Assembly (NCBI GenBank): GCA_031277885.1
Contig: JAITLM010000134.1
Span: 1 to 58,291, forward strand
DNA from: Microbacterium sp.
GTDB lineage: Bacteria > Actinomycetota > Actinomycetes > Actinomycetales > Microbacteriaceae
Reading direction: 5' to 3'
Length of the DNA: 58,291 nt
Position numbers and translations under genes: made by a program. Every line of letters begins with the position of its first letter. Position 1 is the stretch's first letter. This document shows positions 50,676 through 58,291 of this stretch, one piece after another. The notes beneath the pieces are model-generated. The model did not search any database, had not been told where the DNA came from, and saw nothing but the letters and a program-made list of their open reading frames with translations.

Positions 50676-51872
50676 CTACGAAGCGGTTCCGGGCGCCTCG
50701 TCCGCCGTTTGCGCGGCTTCCACAAAAGCATCCGCGATCCGCTGTGCGGTTTCCTCAATCTGCCAGCTCCGCGCATCGCGCGCGGCGAGCGCGGATCCGA
50801 TCGTCGCGGCGTTGATCTCGGCCGGCGGCTCCCAGGCGATCCGGCGCAAGGTGTCGGGGGTGAGCAGGTTCTCGGTGGGCATCCCGAGCTCTTCGGCATG
50901 CGCTTCGACGACCGCCTTGGCGGCCTTGAGGCGCGCGTCCGCCTCGGGGTTGCGATCGGCCCAGGCACGAGGCGGCGGGGGCGCGTCGCTTGGCACGCGC
51001 TCGCGCGGCGGGTCGGTGCGCTCGCGGCCCCGCTCGATCGCGGCCCACCAGCGGTCCAGCTGGCTGCGGCTCGCGCGCCCGGTGAAGGCCGAGACGGCGG
51101 CGAGCGCGCCCTTGTTCTGCGGATTGGCCTGCACGGCGGCGATGAGGGCGCGATCCGGCACGAGACGGCCGGGAGAGACATCCGACTCGCGGGCGAACTC
51201 CTCGCGGGCCTCCCACAGCTCTCGGGCGACCGCGAGGTTCTTCGCACCTCGCACCTGGTGCAGACCGCTCAGGCGACGCCACGGCTCCTCGCGCGGAGGC
51301 TTGGGCAGGCGGACGCGTGTCGCTTCGAACTCCTCAGCGGCGAACGCCGTCTTGTGGGCGGTCTCGAGCTCGGCGGCGATGAAGTCGCGCACATCGACCA
51401 GATGCAGGACGTCGAGCTCGGCGTACTCGAGCCAGGCGTTCGGAAGCGGACGGGTCGACCAGTCCGCGGCGGAGTGCTCCTTGGCCAGGACGATGCCGAG
51501 GGCGCGCTCGACGACCGCGGCGAGGCCCACGCGCTCGTAGCCGAGCAGACGCGCCGCGAGCTCGGTGTCGAAGACGTGCGCGGGGTCGAGGCCCAGCTCG
51601 TGCAGCGACGGCAGGTCCTGGCTCGCGGCGTGGAACACCCACTCCTCGGCGCCGATCGCCTCCTGCAACGGGAGGAAGGAGCTGATCGAGATCGGATCGA
51701 ACAGGAACGCGCCGGCATCGCGACGGAAGGCCTGGACGAGATAGGCGCGCTGCGAGTAGCGGAAGCCGGAGGCGCGCTCCACGTCGACGGCGACGGGGCC
51801 GTGCCCGACGGCGAGCGTCTCGGCCGCTGCGGCGAAGTCCTTGTCGTTGTCGATGACGACGTAGTCAGTCAC
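50676..51872 (-). CDS. rnd: Ribonuclease D with HRDC domain
   Basis: A 398-residue 3'-5' exoribonuclease acting on tRNA precursors and other structured RNAs. The DEDD core is visible: VAVDVERASGFRYSQRAYLVQ, FHAASQDLPSLHELG, and WLEYAELDVLHLVDV (Y-x3-D). An HRDC helical domain follows near residues 210-290 (REEPWRRLSGLHQVRG ... LWEAREEFARESDVSPGRLVPD) and a C-terminal HRDC-like repeat. The GTG at 51872 overlaps the DUF3000 stop by eight bases, so the two are coupled. Confidence 0.9.
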   Translation of the reverse strand: MTDYVVIDNDKDFAAAAETLAVGHGPVAVDVERASGFRYSQRAYLVQAFRRDAGAFLFDPISISSFLPLQEAIGAEEWVFHAASQDLPSLHELGLDPAHVFDTELAARLLGYERVGLAAVVERALGIVLAKEHSAADWSTRPLPNAWLEYAELDVLHLVDVRDFIAAELETAHKTAFAAEEFEATRVRLPKPPREEPWRRLSGLHQVRGAKNLAVARELWEAREEFARESDVSPGRLVPDRALIAAVQANPQNKGALAAVSAFTGRASRSQLDRWWAAIERGRERTDPPRERVPSDAPPPPRAWADRNPEADARLKAAKAVVEAHAEELGMPTENLLTPDTLRRIAWEPPAEINAATIGSALAARDARSWQIEETAQRIADAFVEAAQTADEAPGTAS

Positions 51873-52446
51873 GGATCGTTCTCCTGGCGCCGAACACGGC
51901 GATGTCCTCTGAGCCCGGCGGCAGTCCCGCCAGCATTCCGACCAGTTCCGCCCATGCCTCGGCATGCGGGGCGAGGGGGCCGGTCGGCGACCACGACGCG
52001 CGGAGTTCGATCTGCGCGCCGTCCCCTTCCGCCGCGAGGCCCCCGAATCCCTTGGACAGGGTCTTGGTCGAGGTGCCGGATGCGGAGTGATGCGTCGCGC
52101 CGCGCGAGCCGAGCGCGTCGATCAGCCAAGACCACGCTACATCCGCCAGCAGCGGATCGGTGCCGATCTCGGGTTCGAGCGGCGCCTGCGCGAAGGCGAC
52201 GATCCGCCAGGGCCCGCCCCAGGCGTCCGGCTCGGCGGGATCGTGCAGGAGAACGAATCGTCCCGTGCCGTACAGCGAGTCGCCGTTCTCGTCGGGGCGC
52301 ACGTCGGCCGCGAGGGCCAGAGCATCGGGGGCGAGGCCGGTCGGCGCGGGAATCTCGCGCACGACGATGTCGTCACGGAATCGCAGCGCCCGCAGCTGCT
52401 CGGCGGCGTGCGCGAAGACGCCGTCGGGTCCGGGATGAGCGCTCAC
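51865..52446 (-). CDS. DUF3000 domain protein
   Basis: A 193-residue soluble actinobacterial protein of unknown function, commonly placed just upstream of RNase D. Conserved parts are FVLLHDPAEPDAWGGPWRIVAFAQAPLE, WSWLIDALG and a Gly/Thr-rich segment HHSASGTSTKTLSKGFGG. The GTG start has TAGTCT six bases upstream, a leaderless arrangement, and the promoter overlaps that of the divergent hydrolase gene. Confidence 0.87.
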   Translation of the reverse strand: MSAHPGPDGVFAHAAEQLRALRFRDDIVVREIPAPTGLAPDALALAADVRPDENGDSLYGTGRFVLLHDPAEPDAWGGPWRIVAFAQAPLEPEIGTDPLLADVAWSWLIDALGSRGATHHSASGTSTKTLSKGFGGLAAEGDGAQIELRASWSPTGPLAPHAEAWAELVGMLAGLPPGSEDIAVFGARRTIRD

Positions 52447-52452
52447 GCGGAC

Positions 52453-52462
52453 AGACTAGAGT
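52453..52462. promoter_or_regulatory. Overlapping divergent -10 elements
   Basis: AGACTAGAGT contains TAGTCT on the minus strand (six bases before the DUF3000 GTG) and TAGAGT on the plus strand (nine bases before the hydrolase ATG). The two hexamers share the central TA, so the two promoters should exclude each other. Confidence 0.5.
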
Positions 52463-52471
52463 CAGGAGGCG

Positions 52472-53632
52472 ATGAAGAGTCTCAGGCACGCCGCGACGAT
52501 CGGCGCGATCGCGCTGGCAGGCGCCGCGGCTCTCGGCGCGGCGATCGGCGGAGCCCTCGTCCTGCGCATCGCGCGCGAGGTCGTCACTCCGGCGCCCCGC
52601 AAGAACGACACCGACGTGCTGGCCGTCGACACGGGGGCGCAGACGATCGAGCTCTCGCGCACCGCGGACACCGAACTCCCCGGGCGCTACGGTCTGTACG
52701 TCGACGGCACCCCCGGGTACGTGAAGCTCGGCGCGGTGCTGCATGCGGATGCGCAGCGCGTGCGTCGCAAGCTCCTCACCCAGATCGAACCCGGTGCGGA
52801 GATCGCCCGCAGAGCGGCCTTCAGCGGCTACTACTACCTGGCGCCGGGGGAGCTGCACCTGCCCTATGAGTCGGTGCTGATCGGGACGCCGGCCGGCCCT
52901 TGCCCGGCATGGCTGTTCCCGGCGGAGTCGACCACCTGGGTGATCCAGGTGCACGGCCGAGGCGCGACCCGTTCCGAGTGCCTGCGTGCGGTGCCCGTGC
53001 TGCACGCTGCGGGGTTGCCCGTACTCGTCGCCTCGTATCGCAACGACGGGGAGGGGCCGCGCACGCGCCCGGGATCCTATGGACTGGGCGCGACGGAATG
53101 GCGCGACATCGACACCGCGATCGCCTACGCGCTGCGTCACGGCGCGGAGCGGATCCTGCTCATGGGCTGGTCGATGGGCGGCGCGATCGCGCTGCAGACG
53201 CTGGTGACCTCGGACCACGGCGGTGCGGTCGTCGGCATGATCCTGGACTCGCCGGTCGTGGACTGGCGCACGGTGCTCCGCTTCCAGGCGAAGGCGATGA
53301 AGCTGCCGGATCCGCTCCCGCAGCTCGCGATGGACGCCCTGGAGCAGCCCTGGTCGGCACGCCTCAGCGGCGCGGACCAGGCGATCCCGTTCGACGCGCT
53401 GGACATGGTCGCCCGCTCGGCGGAGCTGGATGTGCCGATCCTGCTGCTGCACAGCGACGACGACGGCTTCGTGCCCTCCGACGCCTCCCATGCGCTGGCC
53501 GCGGCGCGTCCGGATCTGGTGACCATGCCGCCGTTCACCGGCGCACGCCACACGAAGCTCTGGAACTACGACCAGAACCGCTGGACGGACGCGATCACCG
53601 ACTGGCTCGGAGAGAACGGGTTCGCGGACTGA
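52472..53632 (+). CDS. Alpha/beta hydrolase with N-terminal membrane anchor or signal
   Basis: A 386-residue protein. Residues 7-35 form a long Ala/Gly-rich hydrophobic segment (IGAIALAGAAALGAAIGGALVL), either a signal anchor or membrane helix. The hydrolase fold follows: oxyanion region VIQVHGRGATR, nucleophile elbow LMGWSMGGAIAL (Ser), acid near LLHSDDDGFVP, and histidine in GARHTKLW. It resembles the Fsh1/BAAT-like peptidase hydrolases annotated in actinobacteria; the substrate is unknown. AGGAGG lies three bases from ATG. Confidence 0.85.
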   Translation: MKSLRHAATIGAIALAGAAALGAAIGGALVLRIAREVVTPAPRKNDTDVLAVDTGAQTIELSRTADTELPGRYGLYVDGTPGYVKLGAVLHADAQRVRRKLLTQIEPGAEIARRAAFSGYYYLAPGELHLPYESVLIGTPAGPCPAWLFPAESTTWVIQVHGRGATRSECLRAVPVLHAAGLPVLVASYRNDGEGPRTRPGSYGLGATEWRDIDTAIAYALRHGAERILLMGWSMGGAIALQTLVTSDHGGAVVGMILDSPVVDWRTVLRFQAKAMKLPDPLPQLAMDALEQPWSARLSGADQAIPFDALDMVARSAELDVPILLLHSDDDGFVPSDASHALAAARPDLVTMPPFTGARHTKLWNYDQNRWTDAITDWLGENGFAD

Positions 53633-53634
53633 CA

Positions 53635-53703
53635 GCGAGACTCCACCTCCGCGACGAGACTTCGCTCCGGCGGTGCTGTCTCGTCGCGGAGATGGAGTCT
53701 CGC
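53635..53703. terminator. Very long hairpin between convergent genes
   Basis: A 26-bp stem (53635-53660 with 53678-53703) with a single C/T difference (G-U in RNA) and a 17-base loop. It is much longer than the other terminators here and could be a dispersed palindromic repeat that also terminates transcription. Confidence 0.7.
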
Positions 53704-53718
53704 GGTCAGGCGCCCGGG

Positions 53719-54168
53719 TCAGCCTGCGGCGAGGCGGGCGCGCACCTGGCGCTTGGCGCGCATGAGCATGCCGGTCATGCCGGAGATGCGCAGCGGGGAG
53801 ACGACCCTGGTCAGTCCGATCGACTGGGGGAAGTCGTCGGGGATCGCCAGCACGGCCTCCGGGCTGAGACCCGCGATGCCCTGCGCCAGGATGCTCGCGA
53901 AGCCGCGAGTGGTGGGCGCCTCGGCGGGCGCGGTGGCGTGCATCGTCACCGCACCGTCGGTCAACTCGAGGTAGATGTAGACGGGCGACTGGCACTCGGC
54001 CACGCGCTCGGTCATCTCGGGGTGCGCGGCGACCTCGTCCGAGACCGCGGGGAGCTCGTTCGAGAACTCGAGGAGGAGCTGCAGGCGGTCGGTCTCGGGG
54101 AGTTCGAGGAACTCGTCCCTGATCTCGGCGAGGGAGTCGGGGAGGACGAAGGCGGGGGTGTCGGACAT
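53719..54168 (-). CDS. sufE: SufE family Fe-S assembly protein
   Basis: A 149-residue sulfur-acceptor protein that takes persulfide sulfur from a cysteine desulfurase and passes it to the SUF scaffold. The active cysteine Cys59 is in ECQSPVY and the conserved arginine region is TTRGFASIL. ATG at 54177 has the GGGAG only one base away, which is unworkable; the ATG at 54168 has it at ten bases and gives MSDTPAFVLP. It lies just downstream of a rhodanese, a natural sulfur-relay partner. Confidence 0.9.
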   Translation of the reverse strand: MSDTPAFVLPDSLAEIRDEFLELPETDRLQLLLEFSNELPAVSDEVAAHPEMTERVAECQSPVYIYLELTDGAVTMHATAPAEAPTTRGFASILAQGIAGLSPEAVLAIPDDFPQSIGLTRVVSPLRISGMTGMLMRAKRQVRARLAAG

Positions 54169-54186
54169 CCCCGCCATTCTCCCACG

Positions 54187-55080
54187 TCAGAGCGTCCCGG
54201 GCTCCTCGCCCGTGACGATCGGGACGCGCACGGCGCTGCCCCATTCGGTCCAGGATCCGTCGTAGTTGCGCACGTTCTCGAAGCCGAGCAGGTGCTTCAG
54301 CACGAACCAGGTGTGGGCGGAGCGCTCGCCGATGCGGCAGTACGCCACGACGTCGTCGCCGGCCCTGAGGCCCGCGCCGTCGAGGTAGATCGTCTCCAGC
54401 TCGGTGCGGGGCCTGAACCCGCCGTCCTCGGCGACCGCCTTGGCCCAGGGCACGTTCTGGGCCGTGGGGATGTGGCCGGCGCGCAGCGCGCCCTCCTCGG
54501 GGTAGGCGGGCGCCGAGGTGCGCGAGCCGTTGTACTCCTCGGGCGAGCGCACGTCGATGAGCGGGTTGCCGAGATGCGCGAGCACGTCGTCCTTGTACGC
54601 GCGGAGCACCGAGTCGTCCCGCTCGACGACCGGGTACGCGGTGGCGGCGCGCCCGGGAAGCGCCGTCGTGATCTCGCGGCCCTCGGAGATCCAGCGGTCG
54701 CGCCCGCCGTCGAGCAGGCGCACGTCCTCGTGTCCGAAGAGCGAGAACACCCAGAGCGCGTAGGCGGCCCACCAGTTGTTCTTGTCGCCGTAGATGACGA
54801 CCGTGTCGTCGCGGGAGATGCCCTTGCGGCCGAGGAGCGCGGAGAAGCCCGCGCCGTCCACGTAGTCGCGCACGACCGGGTCGTTGAGCTCGGTGTGCCA
54901 GTCGACCTTCACGGCGCCGGGGATGTGCCCCGTCTCGTAAAGCAGCACGTCCTCGTCGGACTCCACCACCACCAGGCCGGGTTCGCCCAGGTGCGCGGCG
55001 AGCCAGTCGGTGCTGACGAGCCGTCCGGGCTCGGCGTACTCGGCGAACGATGCGGACGTGGTGTCGAACTCGACGGTCAC
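54187..55080 (-). CDS. sseA: Two-domain rhodanese, thiosulfate/3-mercaptopyruvate sulfurtransferase
   Basis: A 297-residue sulfurtransferase with an inactive N-terminal rhodanese domain and an active C-terminal one. The catalytic loop [13 protein letters not shown] near residue 245 holds the persulfide cysteine; [13 protein letters not shown] opens the second domain. The GTG at 55080 follows GGGAG by six bases; upstream open frame is not conserved sequence. It is transcribed with sufE (gap about 18 bases), supporting a sulfur-transfer unit. Confidence 0.9.
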   Translation of the reverse strand: MTVEFDTTSASFAEYAEPGRLVSTDWLAAHLGEPGLVVVESDEDVLLYETGHIPGAVKVDWHTELNDPVVRDYVDGAGFSALLGRKGISRDDTVVIYGDKNNWWAAYALWVFSLFGHEDVRLLDGGRDRWISEGREITTALPGRAATAYPVVERDDSVLRAYKDDVLAHLGNPLIDVRSPEEYNGSRTSAPAYPEEGALRAGHIPTAQNVPWAKAVAEDGGFRPRTELETIYLDGAGLRAGDDVVAYCRIGERSAHTWFVLKHLLGFENVRNYDGSWTEWGSAVRVPIVTGEEPGTL

Positions 55081-55258
55081 AGGGGGCTCCCTCGGAAGTG
55101 GTGATGCAGGGCGACGATGTCCGTGAACGGCCCTTCGCGCGCGATGACGCGCGGTGAAACCGGTGACGGCGACGGCGTAGGGTTGATCCGTCTCTTCGAC
55201 ACTAGAACCCCGTGCGCCCCTGCGCACCCGCAGGGTAAGACTTCGACACAGGATCCGC

Positions 55259-56311
55259 ATGACCGATCAGGCCGCCACCTCCGGCGTCGTCCACCTCATC
55301 GACCGCCAGCCGCAGATGACCGGCACCGAACTGCTGACGGGGCTCGTGCCGCCGCCGCAGTTCGACGGGGCGACGTTCGACAGCTACCGCTCCGACGCGG
55401 CCTACCCCTCCCAGGAGGAGGCCAAGCAGCACCTCATGGCATTCGCCACCGGTGCCCAGGAGGTCAAGCGCGGCGGTCTGTTCCGGCGGGCGCCGAAGGT
55501 TCCGCAGGCGAAGCCCGGCGTCTACCTCGACGGCGGCTTCGGTGTCGGCAAGACCCACCTCCTGGCGTCGATCTATCACGCGATGCCCGCCCGGCGTAAG
55601 TACTTCGGATCCTTCATCGAGTACACCGCGCTCGTCGGCGCGCTCGGCTACCGCAACACCGTCGACCTGCTCCGCGGATCCGATCTGCTCTGCATCGACG
55701 AGTTCGAGCTCGACGATCCGGGCGACACCATGGTCATGACGCGGCTGCTCGGCGAGCTCGTCGGCGGCGGCACGAAGCTCGCGGCGACGTCCAACACCCC
55801 GCCGAACGCCCTCGGCGAGGGCCGGTTCGCCGCGCAGGACTTCCTCCGGGAGATCCACGCGATGTCCGACAGCTTCGAGACGATCCGCATCGACGGCGTG
55901 GACTTCCGTCAGCGGGCGCTCGACGGGCACGCCCTCGCGCTGTCCGGCGACGACTACGCCGCCCAGGTCGCTGCGCTGAGCGCGCGGCATCGCGTCTCGG
56001 ACGACGCCTTCGACGACATCGTGAAGCACCTCGCGCAGGTGCACCCCTCGCGCTACATCCGCCTCATCGCGGGCGTGGAGGCGCTGGGGATCCGCGATGT
56101 GCGCCAGCTCACCGATCAGTCGGAGGCGCTGCGGTTCGTCGCCTTCGTCGACCGCGCGTACGACGCGCAGATCCCGGTGCTCGCGACGGGCCGTCCCCTC
56201 GACGAGGTCTTCAGCGAGGAGATGCTCGGCGGCGGCTACCGCAAGAAGTACTTGCGCGCGATCTCCCGTCTGAACGCCCTCTCGCACGCGGAGCGCCCGG
56301 CGGCGGCCTGA
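55259..56311 (+). CDS. zapE: Cell division protein ZapE (AFG1-like ATPase)
   Basis: A 350-residue P-loop ATPase. Walker [10 protein letters not shown] is at residues 92-100, Walker [12 protein letters not shown] near 141-151, with a sensor region [11 protein letters not shown] and arginine-finger sequences further on. Family members destabilise FtsZ at constriction (E. coli ZapE) or are mitochondrial AFG1 homologues. Length is normal. AGGA lies six bases upstream of ATG. It is divergent from sseA; the 178-base gap holds only weak promoter-like hexamers (TAGAAC near 55204). Confidence 0.9.
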   Translation: MTDQAATSGVVHLIDRQPQMTGTELLTGLVPPPQFDGATFDSYRSDAAYPSQEEAKQHLMAFATGAQEVKRGGLFRRAPKVPQAKPGVYLDGGFGVGKTHLLASIYHAMPARRKYFGSFIEYTALVGALGYRNTVDLLRGSDLLCIDEFELDDPGDTMVMTRLLGELVGGGTKLAATSNTPPNALGEGRFAAQDFLREIHAMSDSFETIRIDGVDFRQRALDGHALALSGDDYAAQVAALSARHRVSDDAFDDIVKHLAQVHPSRYIRLIAGVEALGIRDVRQLTDQSEALRFVAFVDRAYDAQIPVLATGRPLDEVFSEEMLGGGYRKKYLRAISRLNALSHAERPAAA

Positions 56312-56322
56312 CCGCCGCCTGC

Positions 56323-56412
56323 GAAACACGCTGTTCACACAGCGGCGGATCCTGTAACACCGCCGCAACATCCGCCTCGTTCCCGCGAAACACGGCGCCG
56401 CCACACTGAAAC
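56323..56412 (+). promoter_or_regulatory. GlnR-like box array upstream of the ammonium transporter
   Basis: GTAAC-N6-GCAAC at 56354-56369 matches the actinobacterial GlnR half-site layout (GTNAC-N6-GAAAC). GAAAC-N6-TTCAC lies at 56323-56338, and further GAAAC motifs at 56387 and 56408 are 21 bases apart. GlnR activates amtB under nitrogen limitation in Streptomyces, so the same control is inferred here. Confidence 0.5.
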
Positions 56413-56442
56413 GCACGACGCGATCAGGTGGAGGCGCACAGC

Positions 56443-57678
56443 ATGGAAGCAACAGGGAACATCTCCTGGGGAGTGACGGCGACGGCGCTGGTGCTGCTCA
56501 TGACGCCGGGGGTGGCGTTCTTCTACGGCGGTCTCGTGAAGGCCAAGAGCGTCGTCAGCATGATGATGATGAGCTTCGGCGCCATCGGGCTCGTGGCCGT
56601 GCTGTGGATCCTCTTCGGCTCGTCGATGGCGAGCGTGTCCTCGCCCACCCAGTTCGCGGGCGACCCGTTCGCCGACTTCGGTCTCGCATCGCTCGCGAGC
56701 GGCAAGGGATCCAACGTGGCGCTGCTCACGGTCGGCTACGGGGCGACGTTCGCGATCATCACGGTCGCCCTCATCTCCGGCGCCATCGCGGACCGGGCGA
56801 AGTTCGGTCCGTGGCTGATCTTCGTGGGGGTCTTCGCGACCGTCGGCTACTTCCCGATCGCGGCCTGGGTCTGGGGCGGCGGGTGGATCATGCACCTGGG
56901 CGCCATGCTGTTCGGCGCGGACAGCGGTATCGAGTTCATCGACTACGCGGGTGGCACGGCCGTCCACATCAACGCGGGTGCCGCCGCCTTCGCCCTGGCG
57001 CTCGTGCTCGGCAAGCGGATCGGATTCCAGAAGGGGATCCAGAAGCCGCACAACGTGCCGCTCACGCTCCTGGGCGCCGCGCTGCTGTGGTTCGGCTGGT
57101 TCGGCTTCAACGCCGGCGCGCAGTGGACGACGAAGGGGATGGACGGCGTCGGCCTCATCACGATCAACACCTTCGGCGCGGCGGCCGCGGGCATCCTCGG
57201 CTGGATCCTCGTGGAGCGGATCCGCGGAGGCAAGGCCACCTCGATCGGCGCGGCCAGCGGCGCGGTCGCCGGCCTCGTGGCGATCACCCCGGCGTGCGCC
57301 AACCTGACGCCCGGCTGGGCGCTGCTGCTGGGCGCCCTGACCGGCGCGGTGTGCGCCCTGGCGGTCGAGCTGAAGTTCCGTCTCGGCTTCGACGACTCTC
57401 TCGACGTGGTCGGCCTGCACCTGGTGGGCGGCTTCATCGGCACCATCTACCTCGGGTTCTTCGCCACCGGGCAGGGCCTGTTCACAGGCGGCGACATCCG
57501 GCTGCTCGTGGTGCAGGTGCTGGCGTCGGGCGGCGTGCTGATCTACTCCTTCGTCGTGGCGCTGGTGATCGGCCTGGCCATCGAGAAGACCATCGGATTC
57601 CGTGTCACCAGCGAGGACGAGATCGCCGGCGTCGACCTCGTGGTGCACGGCGAGGAGGGCTACGCGCTCACCTCCTGA
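56443..57678 (+). CDS. amt: Ammonium transporter (Amt/Rh family)
   Basis: A 411-residue trimeric channel for ammonium uptake with about 11 membrane helices. The opening MTPGVAFFYGGLVKAKSVVSMMM is typical, and conserved pore histidines appear in DYAGGTAVHINAG and LHLVGGFIGTIYLG; WFGWFGFNAG is another signature. GGAGG lies eight bases before the ATG at 56443; the upstream in-frame GTG at 56428 has no such site. No glnK or glnD follows within the window, unlike many actinobacterial amt operons. Confidence 0.94.
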   Translation: MEATGNISWGVTATALVLLMTPGVAFFYGGLVKAKSVVSMMMMSFGAIGLVAVLWILFGSSMASVSSPTQFAGDPFADFGLASLASGKGSNVALLTVGYGATFAIITVALISGAIADRAKFGPWLIFVGVFATVGYFPIAAWVWGGGWIMHLGAMLFGADSGIEFIDYAGGTAVHINAGAAAFALALVLGKRIGFQKGIQKPHNVPLTLLGAALLWFGWFGFNAGAQWTTKGMDGVGLITINTFGAAAAGILGWILVERIRGGKATSIGAASGAVAGLVAITPACANLTPGWALLLGALTGAVCALAVELKFRLGFDDSLDVVGLHLVGGFIGTIYLGFFATGQGLFTGGDIRLLVVQVLASGGVLIYSFVVALVIGLAIEKTIGFRVTSEDEIAGVDLVVHGEEGYALTS

Positions 57679-57707
57679 GACCCGCGGGGATGCGGGACAG
57701 GCGCGGA

Positions 57708-57713
57708 TAGGGT
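57708..57713 (+). promoter_or_regulatory. Candidate -10 element for leaderless PemK/MazF-like gene
   Basis: TAGGGT followed by six bases and the GTG at 57720. It is identical in hexamer and spacing to the one before the racemase-like operon at 12318-12323. Confidence 0.45.
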
Positions 57714-57719
57714 GTCGTT

Positions 57720-58291
57720 GTGACCACCAATGGCAACGGCATCCTGTCCGCGCTCCTCTCCGCCGTCACGGCGATCGCGAAGGCCTTCACGAGCTCGTCC
57801 TCCCGTGCCGGGGCGCCGCAGGGGAGCACAGGCGGCGCGGGAGCGCGGCCGTCTGCCGGGACGGCGACGCTCGATCCGACGCCCGGCCACGGCGGAGCCA
57901 CCGAGACGATCGAGCTGGATCCCCGCTCGGTCCGCGCGCTGCGGGTCTCGTACGCGCCGCACCGAGATGGCGCACCCGATGCGGGCGAGATCGTCTGGAC
58001 CTGGGTGCCCTACGCGGAGAGGGACGGACGGGGCAAGGACCGGCCCGTGCTCGTGATCGGGACGCAGTCGGCGGACCGGGTGTACGCGGTCAAGCTCACC
58101 AGCAAGTCGCACGACGGCGACCGCGACTTCCTCTCGCTCGGATCCGGCCCCTGGGACGGCCAGGGCCGGGAGAGCTGGGTCGACGTCGACCAGCTCTACA
58201 GCGTGCACGTCTCGGGCGTGCGGCGCGAGGCGGCCGCCCTGGACCGCGACCGCTTCGAGCGCGTGGCGAGCGTGCTGGAGCGCCGGTTCGG
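57720..58291 (+). CDS. PemK/MazF family toxin-like protein, 3' end outside window
   Basis: At least 190 codons, open to the right edge, so the stop is missing. The C-terminal part has the MazF/PemK opening GEIVWTWVPYAERDGRGKDRPVLVIG and a following strand VYAVKLTSKSHDG, the fold of ribosome-independent endoribonucleases. The first 90 residues are a hydrophobic/Ser-Gly-rich extension (ILSALLSAVTAIAKAF) absent from classical MazF. No antitoxin-like gene is seen upstream, where amt ends 41 bases before. It may be a solitary chromosomal homologue rather than a classical toxin. GTG start chosen from the -10 spacing. Confidence 0.75.
   Translation, partial: MTTNGNGILSALLSAVTAIAKAFTSSSSRAGAPQGSTGGAGARPSAGTATLDPTPGHGGATETIELDPRSVRALRVSYAPHRDGAPDAGEIVWTWVPYAERDGRGKDRPVLVIGTQSADRVYAVKLTSKSHDGDRDFLSLGSGPWDGQGRESWVDVDQLYSVHVSGVRREAAALDRDRFERVASVLERRF

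Noticed and set aside
56443..57719. An antitoxin gene ahead of the PemK/MazF-like gene
   Set aside because: The whole interval is the ammonium transporter and a 41-base gap; no small regulator-like frame is present.

Overview
The window is a high-GC (roughly 70%) chromosomal segment of an actinobacterium. GTG starts are common, genes are joined by ATGA/GTGA overlaps, many families are actinobacteria-restricted (DUF4191, DUF4193, DUF3093, DUF3710, DUF3159, DUF3000, SepH), and gene order from the major sigma factor to dUTPase resembles other actinobacteria. The closest match I recognise is Microbacteriaceae, probably Microbacterium; this is an inference from protein content, not from a search. 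The region is core chromosome. I see no integrase, IS element, phage gene, CRISPR array, tRNA or rRNA, and no gene-free stretch longer than 300 bases.

Layout. 1-3260: 3' end of a RimK-like ligase fused to an RCK_C domain, a DUF4191 membrane protein, and an unknown membrane protein with a kinase-like N-terminus. 3267-7901 (minus): pepA-lpd-sucB, linking an aminopeptidase to the E3 and E2 subunits of the 2-oxoacid dehydrogenases. 8012-11121: PAC2 protein, principal sigma factor, CofE-like ligase. 11191-14411: ATP-grasp protein, two overlapping and complementarily degenerate alanine-racemase-family genes, and a small zinc-ribbon protein. 14595-22471: topoisomerase IV (parE, parC) surrounding a GNAT acetyltransferase, an arginase-family enzyme, an LCP ligase and a P-loop kinase. 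22553-27718: phosphodiesterase, SepH, DUF4193, DUF3093, dut, DUF3710, DUF3159. 27894-30713: aconitase behind a perfect 26-bp palindrome. 30899-34068: inactive-looking serine hydrolase, MFS transporter, HxlR regulator. 34094-38740: a divergent citrate-synthase pair, one member fused to a DNA-binding domain, then dxs. 38754-40539: TetR regulator with two paralogous membrane proteins. 40606-46946: a lipid module (GlpD, TetR, alkyl-DHAP-synthase-like flavoprotein, diacylglycerol-kinase-like enzyme, GMC oxidoreductase). 47084-52446: beta-oxidation pair fadA/fadB, RNase D, DUF3000. 52472-58291: alpha/beta hydrolase, SufE, rhodanese, ZapE, ammonium transporter, and a MazF/PemK-like gene cut by the right edge.

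The most interesting points are these. (1) The alanine-racemase pair: one protein keeps the PLP lysine and lacks the catalytic tyrosine, the other keeps the tyrosine and lacks the lysine, which suggests an obligate heteromer. (2) The ether-lipid-like module at 40606-46946. (3) A recurring TANNNT, 6-7 nt, start-codon arrangement at about eight genes, which predicts leaderless mRNAs and also fixes several start codons. (4) Strong palindromic candidate operators at acnA, at the TetR gene at 40539, and between lpd and sucB.
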